64,000 nt of DNA, from the NCBI RefSeq assembly GCF_900141765.1, contig NZ_FSRK01000001.1:1116001-1180000 (forward strand). Reading direction: 5' to 3'. Numbering within the stretch: the first letter of the stretch is position 1; the number at the start of each line of letters is the position of its first letter. A model generated the notes under the pieces. The model saw only the letters and a program-made list of their open reading frames with translations. It was not told the origin of the DNA and made no database searches. A program made the position numbers and the translations under genes. Below are positions 7,048 to 16,195 of the stretch, one piece after another. Source of the DNA: Epilithonimonas zeae. GTDB lineage: Bacteria; Bacteroidota; Bacteroidia; Flavobacteriales; Weeksellaceae.

Positions 7048-8391
7048 CTATTTCTCGTAAACCAAATAACCATAAGCAGGAAGGCTCACATCTGAACCTT
7101 TGATAAACTCAGATTTACTATTGGTAAAAACATTCTTATAACTTCCCACCGAATTATCATCTTCCAATTTGAAATTAACAGCATCTTTTGATGTATTAAT
7201 TAAAACTAAAACTTCGCGTTCTCCATTTTTTCTTAGATAAGCCAGGATTTTGTCATTTGCCGTTGTGTTAATCCAATACGTAGTTACAGCTGGGTCGCCA
7301 CCTCTTAAGGCAGGATTTTCAGATTTAAGATTCAATAAAGTTTTGTAGAAGTCTTCCAGTTCATATTTTCCATTCCAAGGGATTGGATCTTTTTCGAAGA
7401 ATTCCAAACGTTTGGTCTTCATAGGCAATTCCTGTCCGGAATAGAGTAGTGGAACGCCATTCCAAGTCGCAGAGAAGACAGCTAAAGCCGGTGCAAAATC
7501 GCCGTATTTTTCATATTCGGTTCCGTTCCAGGAGTTTTCGTCGTGATTGGTTGTAAACCAAGCTCTCATCGAGTTATCGCCGATTTTGGAGTATTGCTCC
7601 AAAAGATTTTTCAAATCAGAAAGCGGTAGGTTTTTCTTGTAAAAATCTTCGGAAAGATGCATCCACTTCCAGCTGTAACTCGCATCGAAGACCTTTCCGT
7701 AGTCTGGATTTTCCAACTCATCAAATTCGCCTAAGAAGAAAAGCGGTTTCAGTTTCTCCACTTCTGGTCTTGCTTGTTGCCAGAAATCTACTTCTACCCA
7801 ACTTGCCAAGTCGCAACGGAAACCGTCGATATTAGTTTCTTTAACCCAATATTTCATTGCATCTATCATTGCCAGACGCATTTCTTTGTTGGTATAATCT
7901 AACTCGATAATATCGTCCATTCCGCTGGCTTTGTGGAAACTTCCGTCTGGGTCTTTTAGAAACCATTCTGGATGAGATTTTGTCCAAACGTGATCCCAAC
8001 CAGTATGATTAGCAACCCAGTCGATAATCACTTTGAAACCCATTTTATGAGCTTCATTCACCAAATGTTTGAAATTTTCCAGAGTACCAAATTCAGGATT
8101 GATTGTGGTATAATCATACGCAGCATACGGACTTCCTAAACTTCCTTTTTTGTTCTGTTGAGCAATAGGTGTAATTGGCATAAACCACAAAGTTTTAACG
8201 CCCATTTTTTTCAGTCTTGGAAGTTCTTTTTCAAATGCTGCAAAAGTACCTTCTGGTGTATATTGTCTAACATTAACTTCGTAGATATTGGTCGTGCGTT
8301 TCCATTCTTGCGGATTTTCCATAGTATGATTCTGGGTTTTACAGGATAATAATAATGCGGCGAGTGCCGGAAGAAGAATCAGTTTTTTCAT
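7048..8391 (-). CDS. GH13 alpha-amylase-family lipoprotein
   Basis: 447 residues with a lipoprotein signal (LLPALAALLLSC, Cys17). All four GH13 regions are present: DWVANH (region I, about 125-130), GFRCDLA with nucleophile Asp194, GEFDE with acid/base Glu222 and TNHDEN with Asp284. A C-terminal beta domain follows (ILAYLRKNGEREVLVLINTS). The protein should hydrolyse alpha-1,4-glucans or maltodextrins while anchored to the inner or outer membrane. It is divergent from an SDR gene with 238 bases between. No SusC/SusD pair is nearby, so this is a stand-alone enzyme. The length is normal and all catalytic residues are intact. Confidence 0.93.
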   Translation of the reverse strand: MKKLILLPALAALLLSCKTQNHTMENPQEWKRTTNIYEVNVRQYTPEGTFAAFEKELPRLKKMGVKTLWFMPITPIAQQNKKGSLGSPYAAYDYTTINPEFGTLENFKHLVNEAHKMGFKVIIDWVANHTGWDHVWTKSHPEWFLKDPDGSFHKASGMDDIIELDYTNKEMRLAMIDAMKYWVKETNIDGFRCDLASWVEVDFWQQARPEVEKLKPLFFLGEFDELENPDYGKVFDASYSWKWMHLSEDFYKKNLPLSDLKNLLEQYSKIGDNSMRAWFTTNHDENSWNGTEYEKYGDFAPALAVFSATWNGVPLLYSGQELPMKTKRLEFFEKDPIPWNGKYELEDFYKTLLNLKSENPALRGGDPAVTTYWINTTANDKILAYLRKNGEREVLVLINTSKDAVNFKLEDDNSVGSYKNVFTNSKSEFIKGSDVSLPAYGYLVYEK

Positions 8392-8629
8392 TATAAAAAA
8401 ATTTCTCTTGAGTTGTGAATTCTTATTGTCTATTCTGTAAATGTAATAAAAATTAAAAAGTCCGAAAAATATGGTCTTGTTAATGTTTTATAAAACTTGA
8501 TCCATAAAAAACGGCGGACTATTTCGATTATTCTTTTGAAGTCCAATTTTAGGAAAACTTTAATATAAATTAAATCGCAAAGGCATCATTGTTGTATAAA
8601 GAAGCAATGAGAATATTAAATTAAATATT

Positions 8630-9421
8630 ATGTCAGTTTTTAAAGGAAAAGCAATTATAGTAACAGGAGCAGCAATGGGTTTAGGACTTGCAGCTGCTGA
8701 ATCTTTGGCATCAAAAGGTGCTGATATTACATTGGTAGATTATAATGCAGAAGCGTTGGACAAAGCAAAAGCAGACTTACAGTCCAAATACCCGGATAGC
8801 CGATTTTTAACTGTTACGGCAGATGTGTCTGTGGAAGAAAATGTGAAAGCTTATGTTGATGCAACGGTAAAGGAATTCGGGAAAGTGGACGGGCTTTATA
8901 ATAATGCAGGAATCGAAGGAAGACAAGCGCCATTGGTAGATTATGATATTAATATTTTCAAAAAAGTTATTGATATCAATCTTTTGGGCGTTTATTACGG
9001 AATGAAATACGTCATTCCGGAACTTCAGAAAAATGGAGGTGGAAGAATAGTAAACGTTGCGTCGGTTGGCGGAATCCGTGGTGTGGCGAATCAAACTGCT
9101 TATGTAGCGACGAAACATGCTGTAGCTGGAATGACAAAAAATGCCGCTTTGGAATATGGGAAATTCAATATCTTAACTAATGCGATTGCTCCTGGAGCGA
9201 TTTTGACGCCAATGGTTGCGGAAGCTTTTAACCAAGTGAATCCTGCTGACCCAAAAGCAGCCGAAGCAGAATATGCGTCTCGAAATCCTACAAGAAAACT
9301 GGGTGACCCGAAAGATGTTGGTAATCTTGTAGCTTATCTGTTGAGTGATGAAAACGGTTATGTCTCAGGACAGGTAATTGCTATCGATGGAGGCGAATCT
9401 AATATGTATGGAAATCCTTAA
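8630..9421 (+). CDS. Short-chain dehydrogenase/reductase (classical SDR)
   Basis: 263 residues. Nucleotide motif TGAAMGLG (12-19), NNAG (91-94), catalytic Ser145, Tyr158 and Lys162 (YVATK), then a C-terminal GGESNMYG after SGQVIAIDGG. This is a complete classical SDR similar to glucose 1-dehydrogenase or 2,5-dichloro-cyclohexadiene-diol dehydrogenase-like enzymes. The Asp at about 37 (LVDYN) after the second beta strand points to NAD(H) rather than NADP(H). It has its own terminator and no co-directional partner, so the substrate remains unknown. Confidence 0.9.
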   Translation: MSVFKGKAIIVTGAAMGLGLAAAESLASKGADITLVDYNAEALDKAKADLQSKYPDSRFLTVTADVSVEENVKAYVDATVKEFGKVDGLYNNAGIEGRQAPLVDYDINIFKKVIDINLLGVYYGMKYVIPELQKNGGGRIVNVASVGGIRGVANQTAYVATKHAVAGMTKNAALEYGKFNILTNAIAPGAILTPMVAEAFNQVNPADPKAAEAEYASRNPTRKLGDPKDVGNLVAYLLSDENGYVSGQVIAIDGGESNMYGNP

Positions 9422-9446
9422 ATATAATTTCAAAATAATTTTTAGT

Positions 9447-9477
9447 AAAATGTCTGTAGTAATGCAGACATTTTTTT
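9447..9477 (+). terminator. Intrinsic terminator of the SDR gene
   Basis: AAAATGTCTG (9447-9456) pairs with CAGACATTTT (9465-9474), 8-base loop, followed by a T run. Confidence 0.85.
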
Positions 9478-9529
9478 ATTAATGAGTTGCATAGTTTTTG
9501 TTTAATAATGTCAATCAAACAAAATTTCT

Positions 9530-10156
9530 ATGAAAAAAGTGTTTTTAATCTCAGGTCTGCTTTTGATTTTTTCCTGTAAAAAAGATATTGAGCATAAGGT
9601 TTCTGATTTAGGTTCAAAAGTAAAATCTCATTCTCTTGATATCGATAATAATCTTAATTCTGTAGATCGAATAAAACAGGAATATAGCTCAGTTAGTTCT
9701 AAACTGCTTGCCAAAAAACTTGATTCTGTTGGTTTTGAATATGAGTGTGAAGAGATGTCAGGAAATGTAGTTTATTATTCTGAAAAAGGTAAGCTAAAAG
9801 TTGTAAAACATTTCCAAGCGGATAGTCATTTTTCTTCTACGGAAACTTATTTTGTGAATGATGGAAAACCCTATTTTATTTTCCAAGATGAAACTGTTTG
9901 GAGTTTTGATGGAGGATTACCCGATAAGCCTGAAACTAAAGATGAGGTAAAAGAGAAACGTTATTATATTGTAGATAATCAAGCCATCCAATGTCTCGAG
10001 AAAGAGTACACTTTGAAATCCAATTCGTCCAATAATCCAAAATCAGAAAATATCCCAAACAAAGAAATGAAAAATTGTTCTATTGTTGAGTTGCAGAAAA
10101 GCTTCGATATATTGATGAAAAATAAAGGTAGGAGAAGCGATGGAAAATGTCTTTAG
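9530..10156 (+). CDS. Putative lipoprotein of unknown function
   Basis: 208 residues. The signal MKKVFLISGLLLIFSC ends in a lipobox Cys16 followed by KK. The mature part has a helical stretch rich in Lys/Asp/Ser (about 20-65) and a beta-rich part (CEEMSGNVVYYSEKGKLKVVKHF, YFVNDGKPYFIFQDE). The second part resembles the repeated strand pattern of periplasmic proteins in Flavobacteria. I recognise no family. It is a single gene flanked by terminators on both sides. Confidence 0.7.
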   Translation: MKKVFLISGLLLIFSCKKDIEHKVSDLGSKVKSHSLDIDNNLNSVDRIKQEYSSVSSKLLAKKLDSVGFEYECEEMSGNVVYYSEKGKLKVVKHFQADSHFSSTETYFVNDGKPYFIFQDETVWSFDGGLPDKPETKDEVKEKRYYIVDNQAIQCLEKEYTLKSNSSNNPKSENIPNKEMKNCSIVELQKSFDILMKNKGRRSDGKCL

Positions 10157-10181
10157 AATCAATAATTAGAATTTAAAACAA

Positions 10182-10207
10182 AACAAGCCCGAAAAATCGG
10201 GCTTGTT
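10182..10207. terminator. Bidirectional intrinsic terminator
   Basis: Perfect 11-bp stem, AACAAGCCCGA (10182-10192) with TCGGGCTTGTT (10197-10207), AAAA loop, between convergent genes. Confidence 0.85.
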
Positions 10208-10226
10208 ATATTCTGTCAATATTTGA

Positions 10227-10811
10227 TTAATCTTCGTCGTCTTCTTCGAAAACGTCATTGTAGCCATCTTCCTCCTCATCATCGTTGAAATCATCATCTT
10301 CATCATCAAAACTTGTTTCTTTGAAATCCGCATCGAAATCTCCAAAATCATCATCTAGAAACGGTGTAGCAGAACTTTTGCTTTTTCCGTTGGAAGAACC
10401 AGTTTTGCTAGGCGCTTTCAAAGGAACGTTACCAAATCTGTAAACCGTAATAGGATAGTTAACTGCTGGTTTCTCATCTACAATCTCCAACAATTCGCAG
10501 AAAAACTCCCAAAGCTCTATAAATCCGTATTGGAATCTCATTTTCTGTCCTACAGCAGGGAAACCTTCCGGCAGATAGATGTCAGACATTATTTCGCCGT
10601 CTCCATCGTCGCTCATATCCTCCAGAGGAACTGCTTTTCCTTCATTCCATTCATCATCAGAAAAATAAAAAGAAGACAACTCTTCCCCAGGCAAATTGAA
10701 GGCGCTTTTTATACCCAGATGTAGATTCCAAAGTGTTTGTTTTTCTTTGACCTCTATGTCTCGGAAGATAGTCTCTTTGGCGTCTAGAATTACTCTAATC
10801 TTATAAACCAT
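10227..10811 (-). CDS. Plasmid pRiA4b ORF-3 family protein with acidic tail
   Basis: 194 residues. The first part (MVYKIRVILDAKETIFRDIE, TLWNLHLGIKSAF, FYFSDDEW) is typical of the pRiA4b ORF-3/IS1096 TnpR-like family, a small domain of unknown role common in Bacteroidetes chromosomes and not evidence of a transposon here. YGFIELWEFFCELLEI is the conserved second part. From about residue 140 the protein becomes low-complexity, with a run of Asp/Glu that ends EEDDED. The single gene runs between two terminators. Confidence 0.8.
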   Translation of the reverse strand: MVYKIRVILDAKETIFRDIEVKEKQTLWNLHLGIKSAFNLPGEELSSFYFSDDEWNEGKAVPLEDMSDDGDGEIMSDIYLPEGFPAVGQKMRFQYGFIELWEFFCELLEIVDEKPAVNYPITVYRFGNVPLKAPSKTGSSNGKSKSSATPFLDDDFGDFDADFKETSFDDEDDDFNDDEEEDGYNDVFEEDDED

Positions 10812-10944
10812 TTCGTTTTACTTTAAACTTTATTTTTGTCTTGATTAATGATGCAAATATAAAACAAATGAGATTTCAGAAAAGTTTCTGAGAAATTTTT
10901 TTTCAAAAAAGATTTTTATAAATTCCCAGCTTACTGATTATTTA

Positions 10945-12033
10945 TTAATCAATAATTGCTGCTTTTGCTTTCTTGATTTTTTCCAAAGAAGGTTTAGCTA
11001 ATTTGAATTTGAACTTAGTTCCGGAAAGATAAGCACTTTCTACGCTAATCGTTTGTTTATGGGCTTCCATAATGTGTTTTACGATAGCCAGACCTAATCC
11101 TGAACCGCCTTCTTTTCTGTTTCTACTGGACTCAACACGATAGAATCTTTCAAAAATTCTTGGCAGATTCTCAGGTTTTATTCCCATTCCGTTATCTTCA
11201 ATAGAAATGTGGATACTCTTGGTTCCTTCTCTTGTAGAAACGATGATTTGAGCTTCTTCTCGGTTGGCATATTTCACAGCATTGGAAATCAGATTAATCA
11301 AAACTTGCGAAATTCTCTGTTTATCTGCATAAACCAAAAGTTGAGATTGCGTTGTCTGCAACAGCATCGTCATAGAATGTCTTTCAGCTTCCATTTCCAA
11401 CAAATCAAATACTTCCTGAATCAAATGATTGATATCAAAATTACTGTACTTCAAAGCGATTTGACCAGATTCGAAGCGGTTAATCATATCGAGGTCTTTT
11501 ACAATATTCAAAAGTCTTTCGACAGATTTATCAATTCTTTCCAGATATTTGTCTCGGATATTGAGATCCTCCACACCGCCATCTCGAAGTGTTTCTATGT
11601 AGCCTTGGATGGAAAATAATGGCGTTTTTAGTTCATGAGAAACGTTACCGATATATTCTTTTCGGTAATTTTCCATTTCCTTCATCATATCGATTTCTGC
11701 ATTTTTCTGATTCATTTCGTGGACTTTTTCGCCCAGTTCCTTGAACCCGATATCTGTATCAAAATCGTGAATAATATCTTCCGGAAGAATGTTGGTAATT
11801 CTCCTGATCTGATTTTTACTATAAAAACTAAAAAGAAATTCCAGAACAAAATAATTCACTACAAATACGAACCACAATGTGAAAACCAAAAAGTAATTGA
11901 AATCCGTCGTTTTGAAATAAATATCATCTGTATAAAACTCAAAAAGTAAGACAACACTTCCCACCACAGCCACTAAAAGGAAAGATGCTGCAACAGATAA
12001 CCAATTAATTTTTACCGAATTTCTAATTCTCAT
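10945..12033 (-). CDS. Sensor histidine kinase (PhoR-like) of a two-component system
   Basis: 362 residues with two N-terminal membrane helices (about 10-33 and 47-70), a short periplasmic loop and no PAS domain. The H-box VSHELKTPL carries phospho-acceptor His133. The ATPase part has LINLISNAVKYA (N box), DNGMGI (G1), FERFYRVESSRN (F box) and GSGLGLAIVKHI (G2). Such kinases autophosphorylate and pass the phosphate to an OmpR-type regulator. The regulator gene lies 42 bases upstream on the same strand, so the two form an operon. The signal is unknown; the short extracytoplasmic loop makes a membrane or protein-protein signal likely. Confidence 0.93.
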   Translation of the reverse strand: MRIRNSVKINWLSVAASFLLVAVVGSVVLLFEFYTDDIYFKTTDFNYFLVFTLWFVFVVNYFVLEFLFSFYSKNQIRRITNILPEDIIHDFDTDIGFKELGEKVHEMNQKNAEIDMMKEMENYRKEYIGNVSHELKTPLFSIQGYIETLRDGGVEDLNIRDKYLERIDKSVERLLNIVKDLDMINRFESGQIALKYSNFDINHLIQEVFDLLEMEAERHSMTMLLQTTQSQLLVYADKQRISQVLINLISNAVKYANREEAQIIVSTREGTKSIHISIEDNGMGIKPENLPRIFERFYRVESSRNRKEGGSGLGLAIVKHIMEAHKQTISVESAYLSGTKFKFKLAKPSLEKIKKAKAAIID

Positions 12034-12075
12034 TTCAAAAAAAAGATTTTCTTTTTAGAAAATCTTAAATTATTA

Positions 12076-12753
12076 TTAAACTACTAATTTATAACCTATT
12101 CCTTTGAGTGTCTGGATGGTATTGATTCCCAGTTTCTCTCTTAATCTCCTAATGTGGACATCTATTGTTCTTTCGCCGACTATGACATCGTTGCCCCAAA
12201 CTTTTTCCAAAATCTCCTCTCTTTTGAAGACTTTGTCTGTGTTAGAAGCTAAAAGATAAAGCAAATCGAACTCCTTTTTCGGAAGTAAAAACTCCTCTTT
12301 TCCTTTCGTAACTTTGAAGTTATCTTTATCGATGATTAAATCGCCTAATTCTATATAATTAGAATTCTCCTGAGAATTAGCTCCCATTTGCAATAGCGCG
12401 GCTACTTTTGATACCAGGATTTTTGGTTTTATCAGTTTTACGATATAATCGTTTGCGCCGGCTTGATAGCCTGCTAGTTGCGAAAATTCCTCACTTCTTG
12501 CGGATAGAAATACAATGAGTGTTCTCTGTAATTCCTTAATTTTACGAAGATCCTGACAAGTTTCTATACCGTCTTTTTCTGGCATCATAACATCTAAAAG
12601 AATAAGATCCGGCAATATTTCCTTTGCTTTTTCTATTCCTTCGTTACCATTACCAGCGGTAAAAACCTGATAACCTTCTTTTTCCAAATTATAAGAGATG
12701 ATTTCCAGAATGTCCTGCTCATCATCAATTAAAAGGATTTTTTTACGATTCAT
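12076..12753 (-). CDS. OmpR/PhoB-family response regulator
   Basis: 225 residues. Receiver domain: acidic pair Asp10/Asp11, phospho-acceptor Asp54 (LLDVMMPEKDG) and Lys106. The usual Lys-Pro pair after the fifth strand is changed to Lys-Leu (VKLIKP), a mild deviation. The C-terminal winged helix (GERTIDVHIRRLREKLG, about 193-209) binds DNA. It is the first gene of an operon with the kinase gene. The overall pattern matches the PhoB/PhoP/WalR branch. Targets cannot be told from the window. Confidence 0.93.
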   Translation of the reverse strand: MNRKKILLIDDEQDILEIISYNLEKEGYQVFTAGNGNEGIEKAKEILPDLILLDVMMPEKDGIETCQDLRKIKELQRTLIVFLSARSEEFSQLAGYQAGANDYIVKLIKPKILVSKVAALLQMGANSQENSNYIELGDLIIDKDNFKVTKGKEEFLLPKKEFDLLYLLASNTDKVFKREEILEKVWGNDVIVGERTIDVHIRRLREKLGINTIQTLKGIGYKLVV

Positions 12754-12932
12754 TTCGATTTATTAATTATCCCAAAATTAAAAAAAAATGAACTCTATAT
12801 CACTAAATGTTTAAAGTTCACACAAATTTAACATTTACAAAACAAATAATTGAGGTTTTAAAACAATTTTCGACATTAATATTCATCTATTTTTACAAGA
12901 TAAATTCGTTTTATTTTTCGAGGAAATTAGAT

Positions 12933-12940
12933 TAAATTTG
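12933..12940 (+). promoter_or_regulatory. -7 box of glnS
   Basis: TAAATTTG matches TAnnTTTG, followed by GCACC, with 17 bases to the ATG at 12958. No good TTTG -33 box was found at the usual distance. Confidence 0.5.
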
Positions 12941-12957
12941 CACCTCACGTTCAGATT

Positions 12958-14631
12958 ATGGAAGAAGAAGAAAAAAAATCACTCAATTTTATTGAGCAAA
13001 TTATAGAAGATGACTTGGCAAACGGGTTGGATATGTCTAAATTGAGATTTAGATTTCCGCCGGAACCAAACGGTTATCTTCACATTGGTCATACAAAAGC
13101 AATCTGTATCAACTTTGGTTTGGGGCAGAAATATAATGCGCCTGTCAATCTTCGTTTTGATGATACTAATCCGGCGAAAGAAGAACAGGAATTTGTAGAT
13201 TCTATCAAAGCAGATATTGATTGGTTAGGTTTCAAATATGATCAGGAATTATATACTTCAGATTATTTTGAGCAGTTATATTTTTGGGCTGTAGAGATGA
13301 TCAAACAAGGGAAAGCTTATGTAGATGAGCAACCTTCGGAAGATATTACGGCTCAAAGAAAAAATCCTTTTGAGGAAGGAATCAATTCGCCTTTCAGAGA
13401 TCGTCCAATTGAAGAAAGCCTTGAGCTTTTTGAGAAAATGAAGAACGGCGAATTCGAAGAAGGTGCGATGAGTTTACGTGCAAAAATCGATATGGCGTCT
13501 CCAAATATGAATATGCGTGATCCTGTGATGTACAGAATCCTGAAAAAACCGCATCACAGAACCAGCGAAAAATGGAAGATCTATCCGATGTACGATTGGG
13601 CGCACGGAGAATCTGATTATATCGAGCAAATTTCACACTCTTTATGTTCATTGGAATTTGAAAATCACCGTCCATTGTATGAATGGTATCTGGACCAGGT
13701 TTATAATAATGAAAGTGTTGCGCCAAAACAGAGAGAATTTGCAAGGATGAACGTTTCTTATATGGTAACATCCAAAAGAAAACTTCAAAGATTGGTTGCT
13801 GAAGGAGTAACAACCGGCTGGGACGATCCTAGAATGCCTACTATTTCTGGATTGAGGAGAAAAGGCTATACGCCGGCTTCTATCAAAAACTTCATCGAGA
13901 GAGTTGGTGTTGCAAAAAGAGAAAATCTGATTGATATCCAATTGTTGGAGTTTTCTGTGAGAGAAGATCTTAACAAAGTTGCAACCCGTGTAATGGCGGT
14001 TGTAAATCCAGTAAAACTAATCATCGAAAATTATCCTGAGGATAAAGAAGAATGGCTAGAAACTGAAAATAATCCTGAGGACGAAAATGCTGGAACGAGA
14101 CAAGTGCCTTTCTCAAGAGAAATTTATATCGAAAGAGAAGATTTCCAAGAAGAAGCTGATAAGAAATTTTTCCGTTTAAAATTGGGCGGAGAAGTTCGCC
14201 TGAAAGCAGGTTATATCATCAAAGCTGAAAGAGTTGAAAAAGATGACAAAGGTCAAATCACAACAATCTATGCGACTTATGATGAAGATTCCAAGTCTGG
14301 AAGCGGAACTGAGGCAAGTCTTAGAAAAGTGAAAGGGACACTTCATTGGGTTTCTGCAAAACACGCTTTGCCAATCGAAATCAGAACTTATGAAAGGTTA
14401 TTCACAACAGAACAGCCAGATGCTGTGAAGGAAGTTGATTTTATGGAATTTATCAATCATCAGTCACTGAGAGTTTCTCACGGTTTCGCTGAACCTAGCC
14501 TGAAAGATGCAACTTTGGATGACCATTTCCAGTTCCAAAGAATTGGTTATTATATTAAGGACAGAGATTCTTCTGATGATCAATTGGTCTTCAACAGAAC
14601 AGTTACTCTTAAGGATGGTTATAAACCTTAA
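12958..14631 (+). CDS. glnS: Glutamine--tRNA ligase
   Basis: 557 residues, the full length of bacterial GlnRS. It starts from ATG 12958 and has RFPPEPNGYLHIGHTKA (HIGH at 42-45), the class I catalytic site, and VTSKRK at 270-275 in place of KMSKS, as usual for GlnRS. YDWAHGESDYIEQISHSLC binds the tRNA acceptor end, and the C-terminal half carries the two anticodon-binding beta-barrels (LRKVKGTLHWVSAKHALP). It charges tRNA-Gln directly. A clean housekeeping gene at the edge of the decayed island. Confidence 0.97.
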   Translation: MEEEEKKSLNFIEQIIEDDLANGLDMSKLRFRFPPEPNGYLHIGHTKAICINFGLGQKYNAPVNLRFDDTNPAKEEQEFVDSIKADIDWLGFKYDQELYTSDYFEQLYFWAVEMIKQGKAYVDEQPSEDITAQRKNPFEEGINSPFRDRPIEESLELFEKMKNGEFEEGAMSLRAKIDMASPNMNMRDPVMYRILKKPHHRTSEKWKIYPMYDWAHGESDYIEQISHSLCSLEFENHRPLYEWYLDQVYNNESVAPKQREFARMNVSYMVTSKRKLQRLVAEGVTTGWDDPRMPTISGLRRKGYTPASIKNFIERVGVAKRENLIDIQLLEFSVREDLNKVATRVMAVVNPVKLIIENYPEDKEEWLETENNPEDENAGTRQVPFSREIYIEREDFQEEADKKFFRLKLGGEVRLKAGYIIKAERVEKDDKGQITTIYATYDEDSKSGSGTEASLRKVKGTLHWVSAKHALPIEIRTYERLFTTEQPDAVKEVDFMEFINHQSLRVSHGFAEPSLKDATLDDHFQFQRIGYYIKDRDSSDDQLVFNRTVTLKDGYKP

Positions 14632-14653
14632 TTAATATATCCTTAATAAAACT

Positions 14654-14685
14654 AATGGCACTACTTATATATAAGTGGTGCCATT
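14654..14685 (+). terminator. Hairpin after glnS, possible terminator
   Basis: AATGGCAC (14654-14661) pairs with GTGCCATT (14678-14685), and an inner ACTTATA/TATAAGT adds seven more pairs after one mismatch. The stem is long, but only a short T tract follows, so termination may be weak. Confidence 0.5.
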
Positions 14686-14734
14686 TGACTTATTACGCGA
14701 AGTAATTTTATTTTAATAGAAATAAAATTACATA

Positions 14735-15016
14735 TTAATCCTCACTAAGTACGTAGGTTAAAAATTTAATTTTTAAAGAATATATAATTAAAAAATGATT
14801 CATAATATTGACATCGATAAAACCTGGCTTGAGATGAGAATCAATGAAATTTTTTAAAGTGGAATTAAGGTTGGGTTGGTTTAAAAAGTTTTGAAGATTT
14901 GATTTTATCGTTGATGTATTAGGCAGAATGTCGATAAAGTCCTTTAAAACTTCTTTTTTATGGACTAAATCTTCTTTAAAAGTTTTAAATTTCTCATTAA
15001 CAATATCATCTACCAT
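14735..15016 (-). CDS. Hypothetical 93-residue protein at the island edge
   Basis: ATG at 15016 is preceded in frame by a stop. The N-terminal half is charged and probably helical (NEKFKTFKEDLVHKKEVLKDF), followed by Asn-rich helices; the C-terminal end is more hydrophobic (FLIIYSLKIKFLTYVL). I recognise no family. There is no clear promoter. The location between glnS and the island makes it either a small island gene or a fragment. The coding status is uncertain. Confidence 0.35.
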   Translation of the reverse strand: MVDDIVNEKFKTFKEDLVHKKEVLKDFIDILPNTSTIKSNLQNFLNQPNLNSTLKNFIDSHLKPGFIDVNIMNHFLIIYSLKIKFLTYVLSED

Positions 15017-15374
15017 ATTCTTATCAGTAATTGTTTTGCAGATATCTGTAAATCAATATGTTTTGCTTATTTTATTTTTTGAAGTACAACATAAGTACAA
15101 CTTTTCACAACCTTTTTATTTTACAAATATCTACTGCATAAAAATAGCTAATTAAGAGTATTGAAACACTATACTTTTCCTGTTTTTTATCCTTACTTCT
15201 TCCTCCGATTTCTCAAACTAATTACTGTTCTGAATTTTGAAAATGTATGTTTTCGGTGCGATAGCACCGCATTGAATTACATTTTACAGCCTTGTGTATT
15301 GCTCATAAAATGAGATAAATAGAACTTTGTAATAGCTATAGCAAAGCATTTATTAACTCTTAAATTTTACTACA
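15017..15374. other. Gene-free stretch at the island's left side
   Basis: AT-rich DNA without an ORF. It holds GTACAAC twice in tandem (about 15083 and 15095) and an exact CGGTGC-GATA-GCACCG hairpin at 15254-15269. The 11-mer GTACAACTTTT (15095-15105) reappears at 19793-19803 upstream of the integrase fragment, so it may be an old attachment or integrase-binding site. Confidence 0.4.
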
Positions 15375-15974
15375 ATGGCAAGACAAAAAGGACTTATGAA
15401 GTACGTTGGCACCATCTGCGATGTGCGACACTTCAAGATTAAAGGTCAACAAGGATTTTTCGCCGGAATGGTTGGCGAGCCAACCGCAGAACAAGTAAAC
15501 TCCGCACCGGAATTTGAACGAACTCGTGAAAATATGAACGAGTTTGGCGGATGTGCAATAGCCGGAAAGTCTGTGAGAACAGCACTCTCTGCATTGATGT
15601 CAAAAATGGCGGATAGCCAGATTACAGGTCGATTAACTTCTATAATGAAGAAAATCAATTTGGAAGACGGAACGGAAGCCAGAGGTTACCGAAAGGTCGA
15701 AATCTCAACCCAAAGAAATTATTTACTGGGCTTTGAATTCGATAAAAAATTATCTATTAATGGAGTGTTCAATGCTCCGTATGATGTAACCCATACCGCA
15801 TGTAGGGAAAGTGCAAATTTTATCATTGCTCCGTTTAACCCAGCCGATTTGATTTCTGCACCTTCAGGAACTACCCATTTCCGATTAATTAACGCTTTGG
15901 CGGTGGTTGCCGATTTTGTGTACAACGCAACAACCGGAACTTACGAACCTGATGACATCGTAAACAATGAGTGA
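15375..15974 (+). CDS. Unknown island protein, upstream part of a probably split gene
   Basis: 199 residues, starting MARQKGLMKYVGTI. Features seen: a GQQGFFAGMVG segment, a FGGCAIAGKSVRTALSALM region and beta-strand-like repeats toward the end. There is no signal peptide or membrane segment. I recall similar proteins in Flavobacteria that continue as one chain into the sequence encoded by the next, overlapping frame (ELSIVEYSDY). In this window the frame stops at 15972-15974 inside TGAGTGAG. Removing one TGAG restores a single frame to 16182. Role unknown; it is always with the DUF5675 gene in my recollection, which is not checked. Confidence 0.65.
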   Translation: MARQKGLMKYVGTICDVRHFKIKGQQGFFAGMVGEPTAEQVNSAPEFERTRENMNEFGGCAIAGKSVRTALSALMSKMADSQITGRLTSIMKKINLEDGTEARGYRKVEISTQRNYLLGFEFDKKLSINGVFNAPYDVTHTACRESANFIIAPFNPADLISAPSGTTHFRLINALAVVADFVYNATTGTYEPDDIVNNE

Positions 15975-16182
15975 GCTGAGCATCGTTGAGTATTCGGATT
16001 ATATCCTTTTAAATACGGCTTATGCAGGCTCAACTTTAACCGCAACACTTCCCGGTGCTCCAACGCTGGGCGCAAATGTTACAGTTATTCAGTGTATCGG
16101 GATTGAGTTTTTCCAAGAGGTCAACGGCAATTATTACGCTTTCAATTCCGGCAACTGTTTGCGAATTGAAGATGCGTTTTAA
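15967..16182 (+). CDS. Downstream part of the split island gene (or small overlapping gene)
   Basis: 71 residues in another frame, with ATG at 15967 overlapping the previous stop (ATGAGTGA). The text SIVEYSDYILLNTAYAGSTL and VTVIQCIGIEFFQ, then NYYAFNSGNCLRIEDAF reads like the C-terminal beta domain of a larger protein. Two readings are possible: translational coupling of a real small gene, or a frameshift from a 4-base TGAG duplication at 15968-15975. I favour the second because the sequence just after the junction continues the family pattern. Confidence 0.5.
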   Translation: MSELSIVEYSDYILLNTAYAGSTLTATLPGAPTLGANVTVIQCIGIEFFQEVNGNYYAFNSGNCLRIEDAF

Positions 16183-16195
16183 GCCAACCCAATCT

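Noticed and set aside
10227-10811. Evidence for an IS element or plasmid from the pRiA4b ORF-3 family protein
   Set aside because: No transposase, inverted repeats or other mobile genes nearby; the family is common on chromosomes.
13394-13941. Minus-strand open frames inside glnS
   Set aside because: Antisense to a clear housekeeping gene and without family features.
15254-15269. Riboswitch or terminator at the CGGTGC hairpin
   Set aside because: Only a 6-bp stem, no T run and no conserved aptamer core recognised.
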